A stretch of DNA of 57,382 bases. Source: Niallia circulans NBRC 13626 (lineage in GTDB: Bacteria > Bacillota > Bacilli > Bacillales > Cytobacillaceae). Of this stretch, positions 11,189-20,911 are shown one piece after another (the first letter of the stretch is position 1; every line of letters begins with the position of its first letter). Below the pieces are notes generated by a model. The model was not told where the DNA came from. It searched no databases and saw only the letters and a list, made by a program, of their open reading frames with translations. Made by a program: the position numbers and the translations under genes. Where the stretch lies: NCBI RefSeq assembly GCF_001591585.1, contig NZ_BCVE01000028.1, positions 1-57,382 of the forward strand, in the 5' to 3' direction.

Positions 11189-13096
11189 TTACTCGTTATC
11201 ATCTTTTTTGTTAATATTTACTTTTAGATCTTCCGTGCCTAAGGTAGTATCGGCCTTTTTCGTACGGTCAGGCAAGACACCATCTTTGTATAAGCTATTG
11301 ATTTGTTCTGCATCCAACGTTTCAATTTCAAGAAGTGTTTCAGCGATTAAGTTCAACTTCTCACGGTTTTCTGTAAGAATTTGTTTTGCTCTTTCGTAAC
11401 ATTCTTTTATAATTCGTTGAATCTCTAAATCAATGTCATATGCAATTGCATCTGAATAATTTTGTTCATTATTTAAGTCACGACCTAGGAATACTTGACT
11501 TTGCACTTGACCAAATTGTAATGGTCCAAGTTTATCACTCATTCCATATTCTGTTACCATTTTACGGGCAATACCTGTAGCTCGTTGGAAATCATTATGA
11601 GCTCCAGTACTTACTTCCCCAAATACGATATCCTCAGCAACACGACCGCCAAGTAATCCAGTAATCTTATCAAGAAGCTCTTGTTTCGTCATTAAGAAAC
11701 GATCTTCCTTAGGAAGCATAACTGCATATCCACCAGCTTGGCCTCTAGGTACGATTGTTACTTTATGAACCATATCCGCCTCATCTAATACAACACCAAT
11801 AATCGTATGTCCAGCTTCATGGTAAGAAACAATGTTTCTTTCTTTTTTGGAAATAACACGACTTTTCTTGGAAGGTCCAGCAATAACACGATCTGTCGCT
11901 TCATCCATGTCTTCCATGTCGATTTTCTTTTTATCCGCTCTCGCTGCAACAAGTGCAGCTTCATTTAGAAGGTTTTCTAAATCCGCACCAGAGAATCCTG
12001 GAGTACGTTGAGCGATGCTTTTTAAATTAACAGACTCATCTAACGGCTTATTACGAGCATGTACACGTAATACCGCCTCACGACCATTAACATCTGGTCT
12101 ATCTACCGTAATTTGTCGGTCAAAACGACCTGGACGTAACAATGCAGGGTCAAGAATATCAGGACGGTTTGTAGCAGCAATGATAATAATCCCTTCATTT
12201 GCACCGAATCCATCCATTTCAACTAATAGTTGGTTTAACGTTTGTTCACGTTCATCGTGTCCTCCGCCTAAACCAGCGCCACGCTGACGACCTACAGCAT
12301 CGATTTCATCAATAAAGATAATACAAGGAGCATTTTTCTTCGCATTTTCAAATAAATCACGAACTCGAGAAGCCCCTACCCCAACAAACATTTCCACGAA
12401 GTCAGAACCACTGATAGAGAAGAAAGGTACACCAGCTTCTCCCGCTACAGCTCTAGCAAGTAATGTTTTACCTGTTCCTGGAGGTCCATTAAGCAGGACA
12501 CCTTTTGGTATTCTAGCACCTAGCTCAGCAAATTTCCGTGGATCTTTTAAGAATTCCACCACTTCTACCAGCTCTTGCTTTTCTTCATCTGCGCCCGCTA
12601 CATCATTAAAGCGAACCTTTTTCTTTTCTTCATTGTACAGTTTTGCTTTACTCTTACCAAAGTTCATTACACGGCCGCCGCCGCCACCTTGGGCTTGATT
12701 TAACAAGAAGAAAAATAAGATAAAAATAATCACAAACGGAATAATTGAAGTAAAGAATGTGATCCATCCACTTGTTTCTTGTGCAGGCTTGACATCGATT
12801 TTGGAACCTTCTGTAGCAGCCTTTAAGATCACTTGAGCATTTGTTTCATTATTAGTTACATAGGAAACAAACGTTTCATTTTCTTTATAGCCTTTTAATT
12901 TCCCGCGTATTTCAAGGACACCTCTTTCAGGCTGCTGCGTTATTTCGGCAACATCACCAGCATCAAGGTGATTTATTAATTCAGTATATGTTAATTGCTT
13001 GGTAGGCTGATTATTTCCATTGAAAAAACTAACCACACCGATAATTACTAAAAATATTAATAAATAAAAAATGGTATTACGAAAAATACGGTTCAT
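11189..13096 (-). CDS. ftsH: Membrane-anchored ATP-dependent zinc metalloprotease FtsH
   Basis: AAA+ protease degrading membrane and regulatory proteins; in Bacillus needed for normal sporulation entry. The 635 residues contain a transmembrane helix near 5-25, an extracellular domain, a second helix (about 110-133) followed by a glycine patch, Walker A GPPGTGKT, Walker [13 protein letters not shown], and the zinc motif HEAGH. Downstream of hpt and tilS, the standard order. Start ATG follows GGAGG. Confidence 0.98.
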   Translation of the reverse strand: MNRIFRNTIFYLLIFLVIIGVVSFFNGNNQPTKQLTYTELINHLDAGDVAEITQQPERGVLEIRGKLKGYKENETFVSYVTNNETNAQVILKAATEGSKIDVKPAQETSGWITFFTSIIPFVIIFILFFFLLNQAQGGGGGRVMNFGKSKAKLYNEEKKKVRFNDVAGADEEKQELVEVVEFLKDPRKFAELGARIPKGVLLNGPPGTGKTLLARAVAGEAGVPFFSISGSDFVEMFVGVGASRVRDLFENAKKNAPCIIFIDEIDAVGRQRGAGLGGGHDEREQTLNQLLVEMDGFGANEGIIIIAATNRPDILDPALLRPGRFDRQITVDRPDVNGREAVLRVHARNKPLDESVNLKSIAQRTPGFSGADLENLLNEAALVAARADKKKIDMEDMDEATDRVIAGPSKKSRVISKKERNIVSYHEAGHTIIGVVLDEADMVHKVTIVPRGQAGGYAVMLPKEDRFLMTKQELLDKITGLLGGRVAEDIVFGEVSTGAHNDFQRATGIARKMVTEYGMSDKLGPLQFGQVQSQVFLGRDLNNEQNYSDAIAYDIDLEIQRIIKECYERAKQILTENREKLNLIAETLLEIETLDAEQINSLYKDGVLPDRTKKADTTLGTEDLKVNINKKDDNE

Positions 13097-13203
13097 CCCT
13101 TACCTCCTCCCACGGTAAACAAACTATAGAGTATAGTAACATAGAAAATTAAGTAAATTCAAGGAATTACCCTCTCCGGGCTAGAATTCCTCTTTTCATG
13201 TAC

Positions 13204-13752
13204 TTATTCACTGTCACTCGTATAAACTTCCGGTTTTAAAACACCAATATATGGTAGATTTCGATACCTTTCCGCGTAGTCTAATCCATAGCCAACAACA
13301 AAAGCGTCTGGTACGATAAATCCTACATAATCAGCTTTAAGATCTGTCTTTCTACCAGTTGGTTTATCAAGAAGTGTCACAATTTTGATTGATTTTGCTT
13401 TACGATAACGGAACAACTCTACAAGATAGCTTAAAGTTAAACCACTATCAATAATGTCCTCGATAATTAGTATGTCTCTTCCTTCCACAGAAGTATCCAA
13501 ATCTTTTAAGATTTTTACTTCTCCAGAAGATACAGTAGAATTACCGTAGCTTGACACATCCATAAAATCCATTTCAAGGTATGTATCCACGCGCTTTAAA
13601 AGATCTGCCATAAAGGGCATAGCACCTTTTAATACTCCAATTGCCAAAGGAAATTTATCTTGATATTCCTCTGTAAGCTGAAATGCCAAATCTTTGATTT
13701 TACCTTGTATTTCCTCTTCAGATATCAATATTTTTTCAATATCGTGTTTCAT
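13204..13752 (-). CDS. hpt: Hypoxanthine-guanine phosphoribosyltransferase
   Basis: Purine salvage enzyme joining hypoxanthine or guanine to PRPP. The 182 residues include the PRPP loop [17 protein letters not shown] (about 95-111) and the base-binding [13 protein letters not shown]. It follows tilS by 22 nt; in Bacillus, HprT and TilS form an adjacent essential pair, with ftsH next. Confidence 0.96.
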   Translation of the reverse strand: MKHDIEKILISEEEIQGKIKDLAFQLTEEYQDKFPLAIGVLKGAMPFMADLLKRVDTYLEMDFMDVSSYGNSTVSSGEVKILKDLDTSVEGRDILIIEDIIDSGLTLSYLVELFRYRKAKSIKIVTLLDKPTGRKTDLKADYVGFIVPDAFVVGYGLDYAERYRNLPYIGVLKPEVYTSDSE

Positions 13753-13774
13753 TTCTTGTGTGCCCCCTAGAAGA

Positions 13775-15160
13775 TCATTGCTTTTTATATGTTATTAATA
13801 GATTACTACCACTATTCGTATTACTATGAGAATATATCGATTTTTTTAGTCCTGGAATCCAAAGAATTTCACCTTTGCTATCCGTAACGATCGGCCAATT
13901 CTCCCTCTTATGGATTGGAATCTTTTCATCGATAAAAATACGGTTCACTTTTTTTTTCCCATCCATCCCTTTCAAATGAATTCTATCGCCATCTCTTCTA
14001 GTACGGATAATAAGAGGAAAGGAAATAGAAGATGCATCCAAAAGAATACAATGGTCATCAATAATCGTTTCACCGTCTATATATTCTACCTTAATATTGT
14101 ACCCATTTGGTAATAATAACTCTCCCATTTTTGATAATTCATAATAAAAGGATTGTGCTGGAGAAAAATTAAGTTGAAAATGAAGAAAATGATACGACTT
14201 TTTCACTTTCAAACCATTCGGGAGATCAATATTTCCAGAAGAATGAGGACTCTTAAGTAATATCATCATTTGCTCAGTATGTAATGCGGATAATGAAATA
14301 GGTATCTCGTCATAGAGATAATTTAATATTAGTTGAATACATCTTCTTTGTAAAGGAATAGCTATTAAAAGAAAACGATTAATATCAACTACTACTTCCG
14401 CAGCCTTTTTTTCAACCATTACATCAGAAAGCTTTTCTTCAGCCTGCTTCATTAAATAGGTTTCATCGTCTGTTAATTCTTCACTAAACCGTTGAAAATG
14501 CTTCGCCGCATGAATATTTTCTTTTTTTAAAAAGGGCACAACGTGTTTTCTGTATCTATTGCGGCTATAGGTATCTTTTTCATTGCTTGGATCTCTTCTT
14601 GGATTAAGATTATGTACTTTACAATATTCCTCAATGTCTTCCCTTTCTAAACATAAAAAGGGACGAATAATTTTCCCTGTACCAAAAGGACGCATAAAAG
14701 GAATTCCAGCCCTTGCTTTCCCTAAACTTCCTCTCGTTAATCGCATTAAGATAGTTTCTATTTGGTCATCTCCATGATGACCTAACGCTAAGTAATCTAA
14801 GTTATGCCTTTTCATTACTTTTTCATAGAAGGAATACCTGCATTCTCTTGCTGCTTTTTGTGAATTCATTCCTGTTTTTTGGATAAATGCTGGTAAATCT
14901 ATTCGCTCCCAAGAAAAAGGAATGTTTCTTTCTTCACAGAACGATTTTACAAACTCAGCTTCATCGAGCGACTCCTCCCCTCTAAACATATGATCCACAT
15001 GTCCAGCAAAAACCTTGATTTTCCATTCTTTTTGTTTTGTCCATAAAAAATGAAGAAGCGCTAAAGAATCTGGTCCTCCAGAAACTCCAACCAAGATTTT
15101 CTTACCTTCTAGGTTCATATTTTTTCCTTGCAGGTAATTTAAAATTTGATCCTCAAGCAT
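13775..15160 (-). CDS. tilS: tRNA(Ile)-lysidine synthase
   Basis: Adds lysine to C34 of the CAU-anticodon tRNA-Ile so that it reads AUA. The 461-residue protein begins with the PP-loop [13 protein letters not shown] and continues with [30 protein letters not shown] and the C-terminal TilS domains. Essential in B. subtilis. A compound hairpin without T run lies between it and yabT upstream. Confidence 0.95.
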   Translation of the reverse strand: MLEDQILNYLQGKNMNLEGKKILVGVSGGPDSLALLHFLWTKQKEWKIKVFAGHVDHMFRGEESLDEAEFVKSFCEERNIPFSWERIDLPAFIQKTGMNSQKAARECRYSFYEKVMKRHNLDYLALGHHGDDQIETILMRLTRGSLGKARAGIPFMRPFGTGKIIRPFLCLEREDIEEYCKVHNLNPRRDPSNEKDTYSRNRYRKHVVPFLKKENIHAAKHFQRFSEELTDDETYLMKQAEEKLSDVMVEKKAAEVVVDINRFLLIAIPLQRRCIQLILNYLYDEIPISLSALHTEQMMILLKSPHSSGNIDLPNGLKVKKSYHFLHFQLNFSPAQSFYYELSKMGELLLPNGYNIKVEYIDGETIIDDHCILLDASSISFPLIIRTRRDGDRIHLKGMDGKKKVNRIFIDEKIPIHKRENWPIVTDSKGEILWIPGLKKSIYSHSNTNSGSNLLITYKKQ

Positions 15161-15238
15161 TTTTCATTACTTCCTTATCACTATCACTATTCTACCGGCC
15201 TTGATGTTATTACTTTTTCATCAGAGGTTGTAGTTACT

Positions 15239-15282
15239 ATAGTCAAGGATATCACTTTTTTAAAAGTGATACCAAAGACTAT
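15239..15282 (-). other. Compound stem-loop between yabT and tilS
   Basis: Outer arms ATAGTC (15239-15244) and GACTAT (15277-15282) enclose an inner inverted repeat TATCACTTT/AAAGTGATA. No T run follows on either strand, so it is not a classic terminator. It may be an mRNA processing or stability element in the tilS leader. Confidence 0.4.
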
Positions 15283-15310
15283 TCTCTAAAAATTGCTGAA
15301 AATCCTCTTT

Positions 15311-16318
15311 TCAAGTTAATTGACCATATATATACAAAATATAACAAATAGAGATAAGGATAATGATGAGTATAGATTCAGCCCATCCTGCCTTTTTCTT
15401 CTTTTTAACCAATTTACTTCTTGTTTGAGCAGATGGAGCAGGTTGACTGTTCGCTTGGCGAGCTTTACTTCTATTTGTTCCAGCTGTTATCGTGCTTCTA
15501 CTTGTTTTTTTTGATTCTCCACTTGTTAATTTTAAATAATCTAATCGCATTTCTTTTGCCGATAGATATTTTCCTGTTAACGCATTTAGTAGAATCCCCT
15601 CGAAACGCATTAATTCCTGCTTTTGTCGAATCATCATATGCAGCTGTTTGATCCCGCCCTCTTTTTTATTAAAGCGCTTTGGATAATAAAGATTCAGTAT
15701 AATCATCGCAACAGCAAACAAATCATAGCTTGGCTCTGCCTTTCTTGTGCCTGCCCCCCAGTATCCTCTATCAAAGAACTCGGTAAATTCTTTAATCGCT
15801 CTCCCTTTTATGGTTGTCCCCCCTACATCAATACATCTAATTCTCGTTGGAGGTCCTGTAATAATCAGGTTTTCTGGTTTTAAATCTCCAAACACCCAAT
15901 TATTTTCATGAAGATTTTGTAAGTCCTTTAATAATTGGATCATTAGCACATCGATCCATAAGTCTTCCTTATTATGGATAAAGGTTAGTAAATCAGGTCC
16001 ATTAATATACTCCATTACATAAAAAGAAATAGTTCCTCTATTTGTTACCCAATCATCTACATCTATTAAAGAAGGTCCAAGGCTATAACCTTGGACCTTT
16101 GCGAAGGATTTCAAAACATTTACTTCAGAAGTTATAGATACACTGTTGTTGCTTAATTTCAAAGCAACTCTTCCTATTTTGGAATCTGCTAAAAAAACTG
16201 TCCCATTCGCTCCATAGCCAAGTTCCTTTAAGATTGTATATTGCTTGTTATGCCACTTTCCTTTTATTACTGTTCCACTATTTATTTTAAATTGACTCTT
16301 CGATGTATTCATCATCAC
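15311..16318 (-). CDS. yabT: Membrane-anchored Ser/Thr protein kinase YabT
   Basis: Hanks-type kinase expressed in the forespore; the B. subtilis protein binds DNA and phosphorylates RecA. The 335-residue protein has the glycine loop LGYGANGTVFLAD, the catalytic loop VFGDLKPENLII and DVGG in place of DFG, then a basic linker rich in Ser, Arg and Lys (about 265-310) and a single C-terminal membrane helix (ILIIILISICYILYIYG). The start is GTG followed by two ATG codons, 11 nt after AAGGAG; any of the three could serve. It overlaps yabS by 32 nt. Confidence 0.9.
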   Translation of the reverse strand: MMMNTSKSQFKINSGTVIKGKWHNKQYTILKELGYGANGTVFLADSKIGRVALKLSNNSVSITSEVNVLKSFAKVQGYSLGPSLIDVDDWVTNRGTISFYVMEYINGPDLLTFIHNKEDLWIDVLMIQLLKDLQNLHENNWVFGDLKPENLIITGPPTRIRCIDVGGTTIKGRAIKEFTEFFDRGYWGAGTRKAEPSYDLFAVAMIILNLYYPKRFNKKEGGIKQLHMMIRQKQELMRFEGILLNALTGKYLSAKEMRLDYLKLTSGESKKTSRSTITAGTNRSKARQANSQPAPSAQTRSKLVKKKKKAGWAESILIIILISICYILYIYGQLT

Positions 16319-17021
16319 TTGAAATCAAGCTCCTTAATGAGCGCTTATGCTTAAAGTAACGAATGGCTTCCTTTAAAGCTGGACCTGTTGGTGTAATGCC
16401 TCCTGTCGATAACTTTGGAAAGATACTTGTTAAAGATTCAAGACGAGGTGTCCAATCCATTAATTTTTCGACATCTTTCTTTTTCCCGGGAAATACAAAC
16501 ACAGAGTAGCGATTCTCGCCAGATCGAGCATTCAAGCTTAAAGATAGATCAAGCAAAGCTTCTTTTACAGTTGGTAGTTTATGTTTCATACTAGCGCTTG
16601 TATCTAGTAATACTAGCACTTCCAGCTCAACAGTTTCCCCCAGTTCGTCCACAACCTCCATTACCTCTCCTCTTTTTTCGGGAGGAAGATCCTCCATCGT
16701 CTTAGAGGAACCTAATATTTGCTGAAGCTCTTTATTTACTACCCCTTGGAGTGTTTGGGTCATCGCCTTTTTTGTTACCATTTGGACAGTCTGACTTAAC
16801 TGCTGTGCATAAACCACTTGACTAACACCGCCTCCAGAGAGTGCAATGCCTTCAATTTCTTTCATCCCCTGCTCATCAATTGTATCTTGTTCCATTACCC
16901 CAATAACATTTACTGTAATTCCTTGTTCATTTGCTAATGCTGCCATTGCGACAGGATCTTCTCCTTTATTAGAACATCCATCTGTGATAAGCAAAATCTG
17001 CTTTAACGTACCTGTTTTCAT
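16287..17021 (-). CDS. yabS: vWA-domain protein YabS
   Basis: A 244-residue protein with two von Willebrand A-like halves: LLITDGCSNKGEDP near the N-terminus and the MIDAS-like LVLLDTSASMKHKL (DxSxS) at about 155. The function is not established; it is always beside yabT and spoIIE in Bacillus. The ATG at 17021 follows GGAGGGGAG, which is better than the frame's start at 17057 and gives the usual length. A sigma F-type promoter lies upstream, so yabS and yabT are probably one forespore unit. Confidence 0.87.
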   Translation of the reverse strand: MKTGTLKQILLITDGCSNKGEDPVAMAALANEQGITVNVIGVMEQDTIDEQGMKEIEGIALSGGGVSQVVYAQQLSQTVQMVTKKAMTQTLQGVVNKELQQILGSSKTMEDLPPEKRGEVMEVVDELGETVELEVLVLLDTSASMKHKLPTVKEALLDLSLSLNARSGENRYSVFVFPGKKKDVEKLMDWTPRLESLTSIFPKLSTGGITPTGPALKEAIRYFKHKRSLRSLISSDDEYIEESI

Positions 17022-17054
17022 AAATATCTCCCCTCCATCTTTATGAGTTAGTCC

Positions 17055-17084
17055 CATTCTCGACGAAAAGAGAAGTATTTATAC
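17055..17084 (-). promoter_or_regulatory. Candidate sigma F promoter of yabS-yabT
   Basis: Minus-strand GTATA (17080-17084), 15-bp spacer, GTCGAGAATG (17055-17064). The -35 fits the sigma F consensus fully and the -10 keeps most conserved positions. It is 33 nt upstream of the yabS start, consistent with forespore expression of the kinase. Confidence 0.6.
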
Positions 17085-17114
17085 CTGTTCTGAAGGATAA
17101 ACAGATTAGTATAA

Positions 17115-17157
17115 TAAAAAACTAACAAACAGTATTTTTCTCCTACTGAATGTTAGT
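17115..17157 (-). terminator. spoIIE terminator
   Basis: 14-nt arms ACTAACAAACAGTA and TACTGAATGTTAGT pair with two central mismatches, followed on the minus strand by T residues. It lies about 50 nt after the spoIIE stop. Confidence 0.75.
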
Positions 17158-17205
17158 CCATTTAAATTTTTATAGAACTAGAAGGACCATTTTAAACTGA
17201 CAAAT

Positions 17206-19683
17206 TTAGTTTGCAATTTGCTTAAAGCCTTTTACTGGAATGGACGCCCACTTTGGAATATTATGGTCGATTTTCGCAACTAATACGGTCATGTCGTCTT
17301 CAATTAACCCTAAGCGGGAGCGGATAACCTCCTCCATAATTAAATCTGCTACCTCTTGAGGGTTCTCTGTTTTTAATTCCTTAATTTTTCTCTTCATCCA
17401 AATCTCAAAGTTTTCAACATGTTTTGGTCCTTCAAACACACCATCACTCATCATAATGAGAAGATCTCCAGCCTTTAATTGTTCACTCACAACATCCACA
17501 TCAAATTCTTGCAGGATTCCCATTGGCAAATTACTTGCCTGTATTTTCATAACCTTTGACCCTCTTTTGATGAAACTAGGTGTAGAGCCAATTTTCAGAA
17601 ATTTAACTGCTGCGTTTTGGAGATCAATCATTGCTAAATCCAGTGTGGAAAAAATTTCATCCGTTGTTCGCAAAGAAAGAATAGAATTAATTGATTTTAT
17701 CGCTACTTGTTCTTCAATCCCTGATTGCAGAATTTTTTGCAATAATTGAAGGGTCTCTTCACTTTCTACATGTGCCCGCTTCCCATTCCCCATTCCATCA
17801 CTAATTGCCATAGCGTATTTACCTAAACCTAGTTCAATAGTAGAGTAGCTATCTCCTGAAATAAACCCGCCATCCTTTGCTGCATGCGCAACACCAGTCT
17901 CTATTGTATAAGCTTTTGCTGACCGGAATGTTGCATGACTATAGTCTTTGGAATACTCAGAAACCTCCTCTTTATTTACAATAATGGTCTCGCCAAGAAT
18001 ATCGGATAGCATTGGTGCAATTAGTTTTTCACATTCTCCGTAGCCTGTATTGTATGGAATAGTGATATCGATATCTACATTTCCTTGTTCCAAGCTGTAT
18101 ATTTCAACATTTTCAATATGAATGCCAAACTCTTGAATAGCTTCTAGGATTAATTCCTCCTGCTTGTAGTGATTTTCTCTTTCTCTTTGAATTTCTTTCG
18201 CAAAATCACCCATTACCTCAGAAACACCGAGCAATTGATCTGCAACTAATTTTCTGCTTTCCTGTACTTGTTTTTTTAATTTTTGATTTGCCTGATACAA
18301 TGTCAATTCTTGATGGATTGCATCTGTCACCTTCTTCGACCTTGTACAATGCTTATCCCACTCCCTTTGAAGGCTAGAGGAAATATTCCCACCAGTATCA
18401 GCCATTTCAGTCATAATATCTTTCATATAGTCATAGGTTGTATTAAAGTTACGTGCCCAGCAATGTTCTTTACGAAAACATGTCTGACACGTCTTTTCTG
18501 TCACATTGCTTAAAAAGTAGTCTAGCTCCTTGTCTTCTTCCTCTATCATTTCACTTATATTTGTGGGAGAAAAACTTTTAGAGAGTGCTTGAAATACATT
18601 GGAAAACTGAGATACTCTTTGAGCTGTTACATCTCTCATTTTTCTCATATATTGCTGTTGTTCTTGGGAATATTCTGCTGTTCCTGGTATATGCTTTGCT
18701 ATGCGTGAGGTTAAACTTCTCGGTGTCATAAGAAATAGGAAAACAGCTATAGTTGTTTCCATCAATGAAACAGATAGGACGCCCCCACCTTCTCCATACA
18801 TGCCAATAAGGAGAGTAGCAATAAATAAACCAAGTGCTACACCGATTTTCTTTCCTTCTTTCAGCAATCCACCTAGAAGACCAGAAAAAGCCAATAAGCT
18901 CATATGATAGAAGCTAGAGATGCTTGCAAGACTAAAAATTAATCCGGTAACAACGCCAACAGTCGAGCCAATAGTGGCCCCTGCAATAAAGGAAAAGAGG
19001 AGAACTAAATAACGAGACATAATATGTTCAATCGATAAGCCATAAACAGCCCAGCCAATTGTTCCCGTCATAATAGAAGCTAGCATAATGATAAGACAGA
19101 CAATTTCTTCTGTTTTAAGGGCTTGTCTTCTTTTATTGACCGTGAGTAACGGCAGACTTTGTAAAAAAATTAATGTAAGTATATAGCCAAGACTTCCTTC
19201 TACAAACGCTAACATTCCACCATACAGTGTAAAACCATTTGTTAAAAGATAGGCTTTCACTAAGCTGCCTAAAAAGACTAGTCCAAACACAAATAATGGT
19301 ACAAGTTGCTGCTCTTTATTTTTCCAATTTAAAATGATTTTATAGCTAATCAAAAAGAAGAAAGACAAGACAAAATTAGAAGCTGCCTCTGTTACCCCTA
19401 AAGTAGCAGCACCGGCTATTAATCCAATAAGCGCGAGTGGTGCTTTATCTTTCCTTGATAGATATACTGCTGCAAAAAATGGAAGAGCAAAAGGAGTAAG
19501 TTGTCCTAATATTAAGGCTCGTCCAAGTAAAAAACCGAGAATTAATAGTAAAAAGCCTTTTACTAAAAAGAAGTTTTCTACTTTTGTATAAAATTTATGA
19601 ACTAATGAACTGAAGCTATCCCGTGACTTCCCAAAATCAACTTCACCAATCGGATCGATTATATCCCTTTCCACTTTCTCCAT
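17206..19683 (-). CDS. spoIIE: Stage II sporulation protein E, membrane PP2C phosphatase
   Basis: Dephosphorylates SpoIIAA at the polar septum to release sigma F in the forespore, and binds FtsZ. The protein has about ten N-terminal membrane helices (residues 45-320), a cysteine-bearing central region and the C-terminal PP2C domain starting at GFISGDSYST with AISDGMGNGKRA and LLIMMSDGVFEG. I start it at the ATG at 19683 (825 residues), 8 nt after AGGGAG, not the GTG at 19692. The promoter at 19718-19750 has the 21-bp spacing known for spoIIE. Confidence 0.96.
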   Translation of the reverse strand: MEKVERDIIDPIGEVDFGKSRDSFSSLVHKFYTKVENFFLVKGFLLLILGFLLGRALILGQLTPFALPFFAAVYLSRKDKAPLALIGLIAGAATLGVTEAASNFVLSFFFLISYKIILNWKNKEQQLVPLFVFGLVFLGSLVKAYLLTNGFTLYGGMLAFVEGSLGYILTLIFLQSLPLLTVNKRRQALKTEEIVCLIIMLASIMTGTIGWAVYGLSIEHIMSRYLVLLFSFIAGATIGSTVGVVTGLIFSLASISSFYHMSLLAFSGLLGGLLKEGKKIGVALGLFIATLLIGMYGEGGGVLSVSLMETTIAVFLFLMTPRSLTSRIAKHIPGTAEYSQEQQQYMRKMRDVTAQRVSQFSNVFQALSKSFSPTNISEMIEEEDKELDYFLSNVTEKTCQTCFRKEHCWARNFNTTYDYMKDIMTEMADTGGNISSSLQREWDKHCTRSKKVTDAIHQELTLYQANQKLKKQVQESRKLVADQLLGVSEVMGDFAKEIQRERENHYKQEELILEAIQEFGIHIENVEIYSLEQGNVDIDITIPYNTGYGECEKLIAPMLSDILGETIIVNKEEVSEYSKDYSHATFRSAKAYTIETGVAHAAKDGGFISGDSYSTIELGLGKYAMAISDGMGNGKRAHVESEETLQLLQKILQSGIEEQVAIKSINSILSLRTTDEIFSTLDLAMIDLQNAAVKFLKIGSTPSFIKRGSKVMKIQASNLPMGILQEFDVDVVSEQLKAGDLLIMMSDGVFEGPKHVENFEIWMKRKIKELKTENPQEVADLIMEEVIRSRLGLIEDDMTVLVAKIDHNIPKWASIPVKGFKQIAN

Positions 19684-19717
19684 AAACCACACTCCCTAAC
19701 AAGTATCGTTGCTCCAC

Positions 19718-19750
19718 ATTATAGAAGGTAGCTATTTAAAAGTTTGTCAA
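19718..19750 (-). promoter_or_regulatory. spoIIE promoter with 21-bp spacer and Spo0A-type box
   Basis: Minus-strand TTGACA (19745-19750) and TATAAT (19718-19723) are both consensus but 21 bp apart, too far for normal sigma A use. That spacing is the hallmark of the B. subtilis spoIIE promoter, which needs Spo0A~P. The -35 overlaps TGTCAAA on the plus strand, one base off the Spo0A box TGTCGAA, and a second near-match (TATCGAA) lies further upstream. Confidence 0.75.
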
Positions 19751-20035
19751 AATAACGAAGCAGTTCCAATCTTTCGCTCGACTTCTTTCCTCCAATTTTT
19801 TATGGAAATACAAAATTCGATAGATTCCTTCTATCCAGGAAAAAGTAGTTACTTTATAATTAGTGAGCCTTATCAACAGACAAGCTTAATATAAATGGTC
19901 TTTTCTACTGTCACTTTTTTTATATTTCTTGCTTGTTTTTGTCATTTAATGCAATATGCTTTTTGGTCTTTCTACTCATTAACAAGTGCTTAAACATACA
20001 TTAAACTACCCTATTAAATAAATGTCTAAAATCTA
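19751..20035. other. spoIIE upstream region, no gene seen
   Basis: About 285 bp between the spoIIE promoter and the tRNA promoter. It is AT-rich and holds degenerate Spo0A-like sites (for example around 19774-19783 and 19815-19821). I see no coding frame with a ribosome binding site. Confidence 0.5.
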
Positions 20036-20064
20036 TTGACATTGCGATTATTTATTTGTATTAT
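20036..20064 (+). promoter_or_regulatory. tRNA-Met promoter
   Basis: TTGACA (20036-20041), 17-bp spacer, TATTAT (20059-20064), 23 nt before the tRNA. It is one of few plus-strand promoters in the window. Confidence 0.8.
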
Positions 20065-20087
20065 ATTACTTGTCTTGTTAATATTAT

Positions 20088-20161
20088 GGCGGTGTAGCTC
20101 AGCTGGCTAGAGCGTACGGTTCATACCCGTGAGGTCGGGGGTTCGATCCCCTCCGCCGCTA
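20088..20161 (+). tRNA. trnM: tRNA-Met (anticodon CAT)
   Basis: A 74-nt cloverleaf: acceptor GGCGGTG, D arm GCTC-AGCTGGCTA-GAGC, anticodon loop TTCATAC with CAT at 20122-20124, T arm GGGGG-TTCGATC-CCCTC (closing G-C pairs). The sequence matches the elongator methionine tRNA rather than tRNA-fMet or tRNA-Ile2. CCA is not encoded. In B. subtilis a tRNA-Met/tRNA-Glu pair sits here; only Met is present, followed directly by a terminator. Confidence 0.96.
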
Positions 20162-20164
20162 TCC

Positions 20165-20199
20165 AAAAAACCACGTAAAAAAATTTACGTGGTTTTTTT
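20165..20199 (+). terminator. tRNA-Met terminator
   Basis: Perfect 10-bp stem ACCACGTAAA/TTTACGTGGT followed by seven T, four bases after the tRNA. Confidence 0.92.
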
Positions 20200-20240
20200 G
20201 TATTCTTTTTTACTGCATAGCTGAACAGACAAACTTCCTA

Positions 20241-20273
20241 TAAAAATATAAAAAGCAAGCCAAATTGGCTTGC
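20241..20273 (-). terminator. yabR / divIC operon terminator
   Basis: GCAAGCC/GGCTTGC stem (nine complementary bases per arm) followed by a T-rich tract on the minus strand. It lies about 60 nt after the yabR stop. Confidence 0.8.
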
Positions 20274-20334
20274 CTAAGCTATGGGAATATATAAACGATA
20301 AACCCTGCTATCTATTTGGTTATTCAGCAGCAAG

Positions 20335-20817
20335 TTACCCTCGTCTAGCGCCTCTTCCCCCGCGTTTCGACTCAGTATTTCGTTTCAGAGAAGCTAATCG
20401 ATCTTCACTGTCTTTTAAGAAACGAGCCATTTTAGATTCGAAATTCTCCTTAGGAGCACGATTTTCATTTGATTTTGCATTACGTGACCTTTGAGAATTC
20501 CCTCCGGAATAGCCGCCTCTTGATTCTCTTCTTTCTCCGCGTTCGTATTGTGGTCTTTCTGGTCTCTCAGGTCTTTCTGGTCTATCTTTTGCTTTCTTAA
20601 TAGATAGTCCAATTTTTCCATCTTTCTCGACATTAATCACTTTCACTTCGACTTCATCGCCTACTTTTAAGTGATCATTAATGTCTTTTACATAATTGTC
20701 TGCGACCTCACTAATATGAACAAGACCTGTTGCGCCTTCTGGGAGCTCAACAAACGCACCAAAATTAGTAATTCCTGTTACCTTTCCTTGTAACTTGCTG
20801 CCTACTTCGATTGACAT
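20335..20817 (-). CDS. yabR: S1-domain RNA-binding protein YabR
   Basis: A 160-residue protein. Residues 1-72 form one S1 domain (MSIEVGSKLQGKVTGITNFG, then GLVHISEVADNYV). The rest is a low-complexity arginine-rich tail with repeated RPE units, Arg/Gly/Ser stretches and a terminal GGRGARRG. It is longer than B. subtilis YabR (about 128 residues). Members of this family bind RNA or ribosomes; the exact role is unsettled. It is last in the yabM-to-yabR run. Confidence 0.88.
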   Translation of the reverse strand: MSIEVGSKLQGKVTGITNFGAFVELPEGATGLVHISEVADNYVKDINDHLKVGDEVEVKVINVEKDGKIGLSIKKAKDRPERPERPERPQYERGERRESRGGYSGGNSQRSRNAKSNENRAPKENFESKMARFLKDSEDRLASLKRNTESKRGGRGARRG

Positions 20818-20911
20818 AAAAAAGTTTTGCCTCCTTAAGGATATAAAAAATCGTACTTACTTATATTATACAGAATGGAAAAAAAGAGTGTCAATATTAC
20901 TGCTGACCTTA

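Noticed and set aside
9254-13752. CRISPR array, phage or insertion sequence in the window
   Set aside because: No regularly spaced direct repeats, transposase, integrase or phage genes were seen anywhere; the only repeat-like elements are the intergenic ones near 25.9 kb and the hairpins listed.
19709-19894. Plus-strand frame upstream of spoIIE
   Set aside because: It runs antisense through the spoIIE promoter and has no ribosome binding site.
20088-20161. Reading the CAT-anticodon tRNA as tRNA-Ile2 (a TilS substrate)
   Set aside because: The stem sequences match the elongator methionine tRNA found at this locus in Bacillus, so Met is the better call; modification data could still change this.
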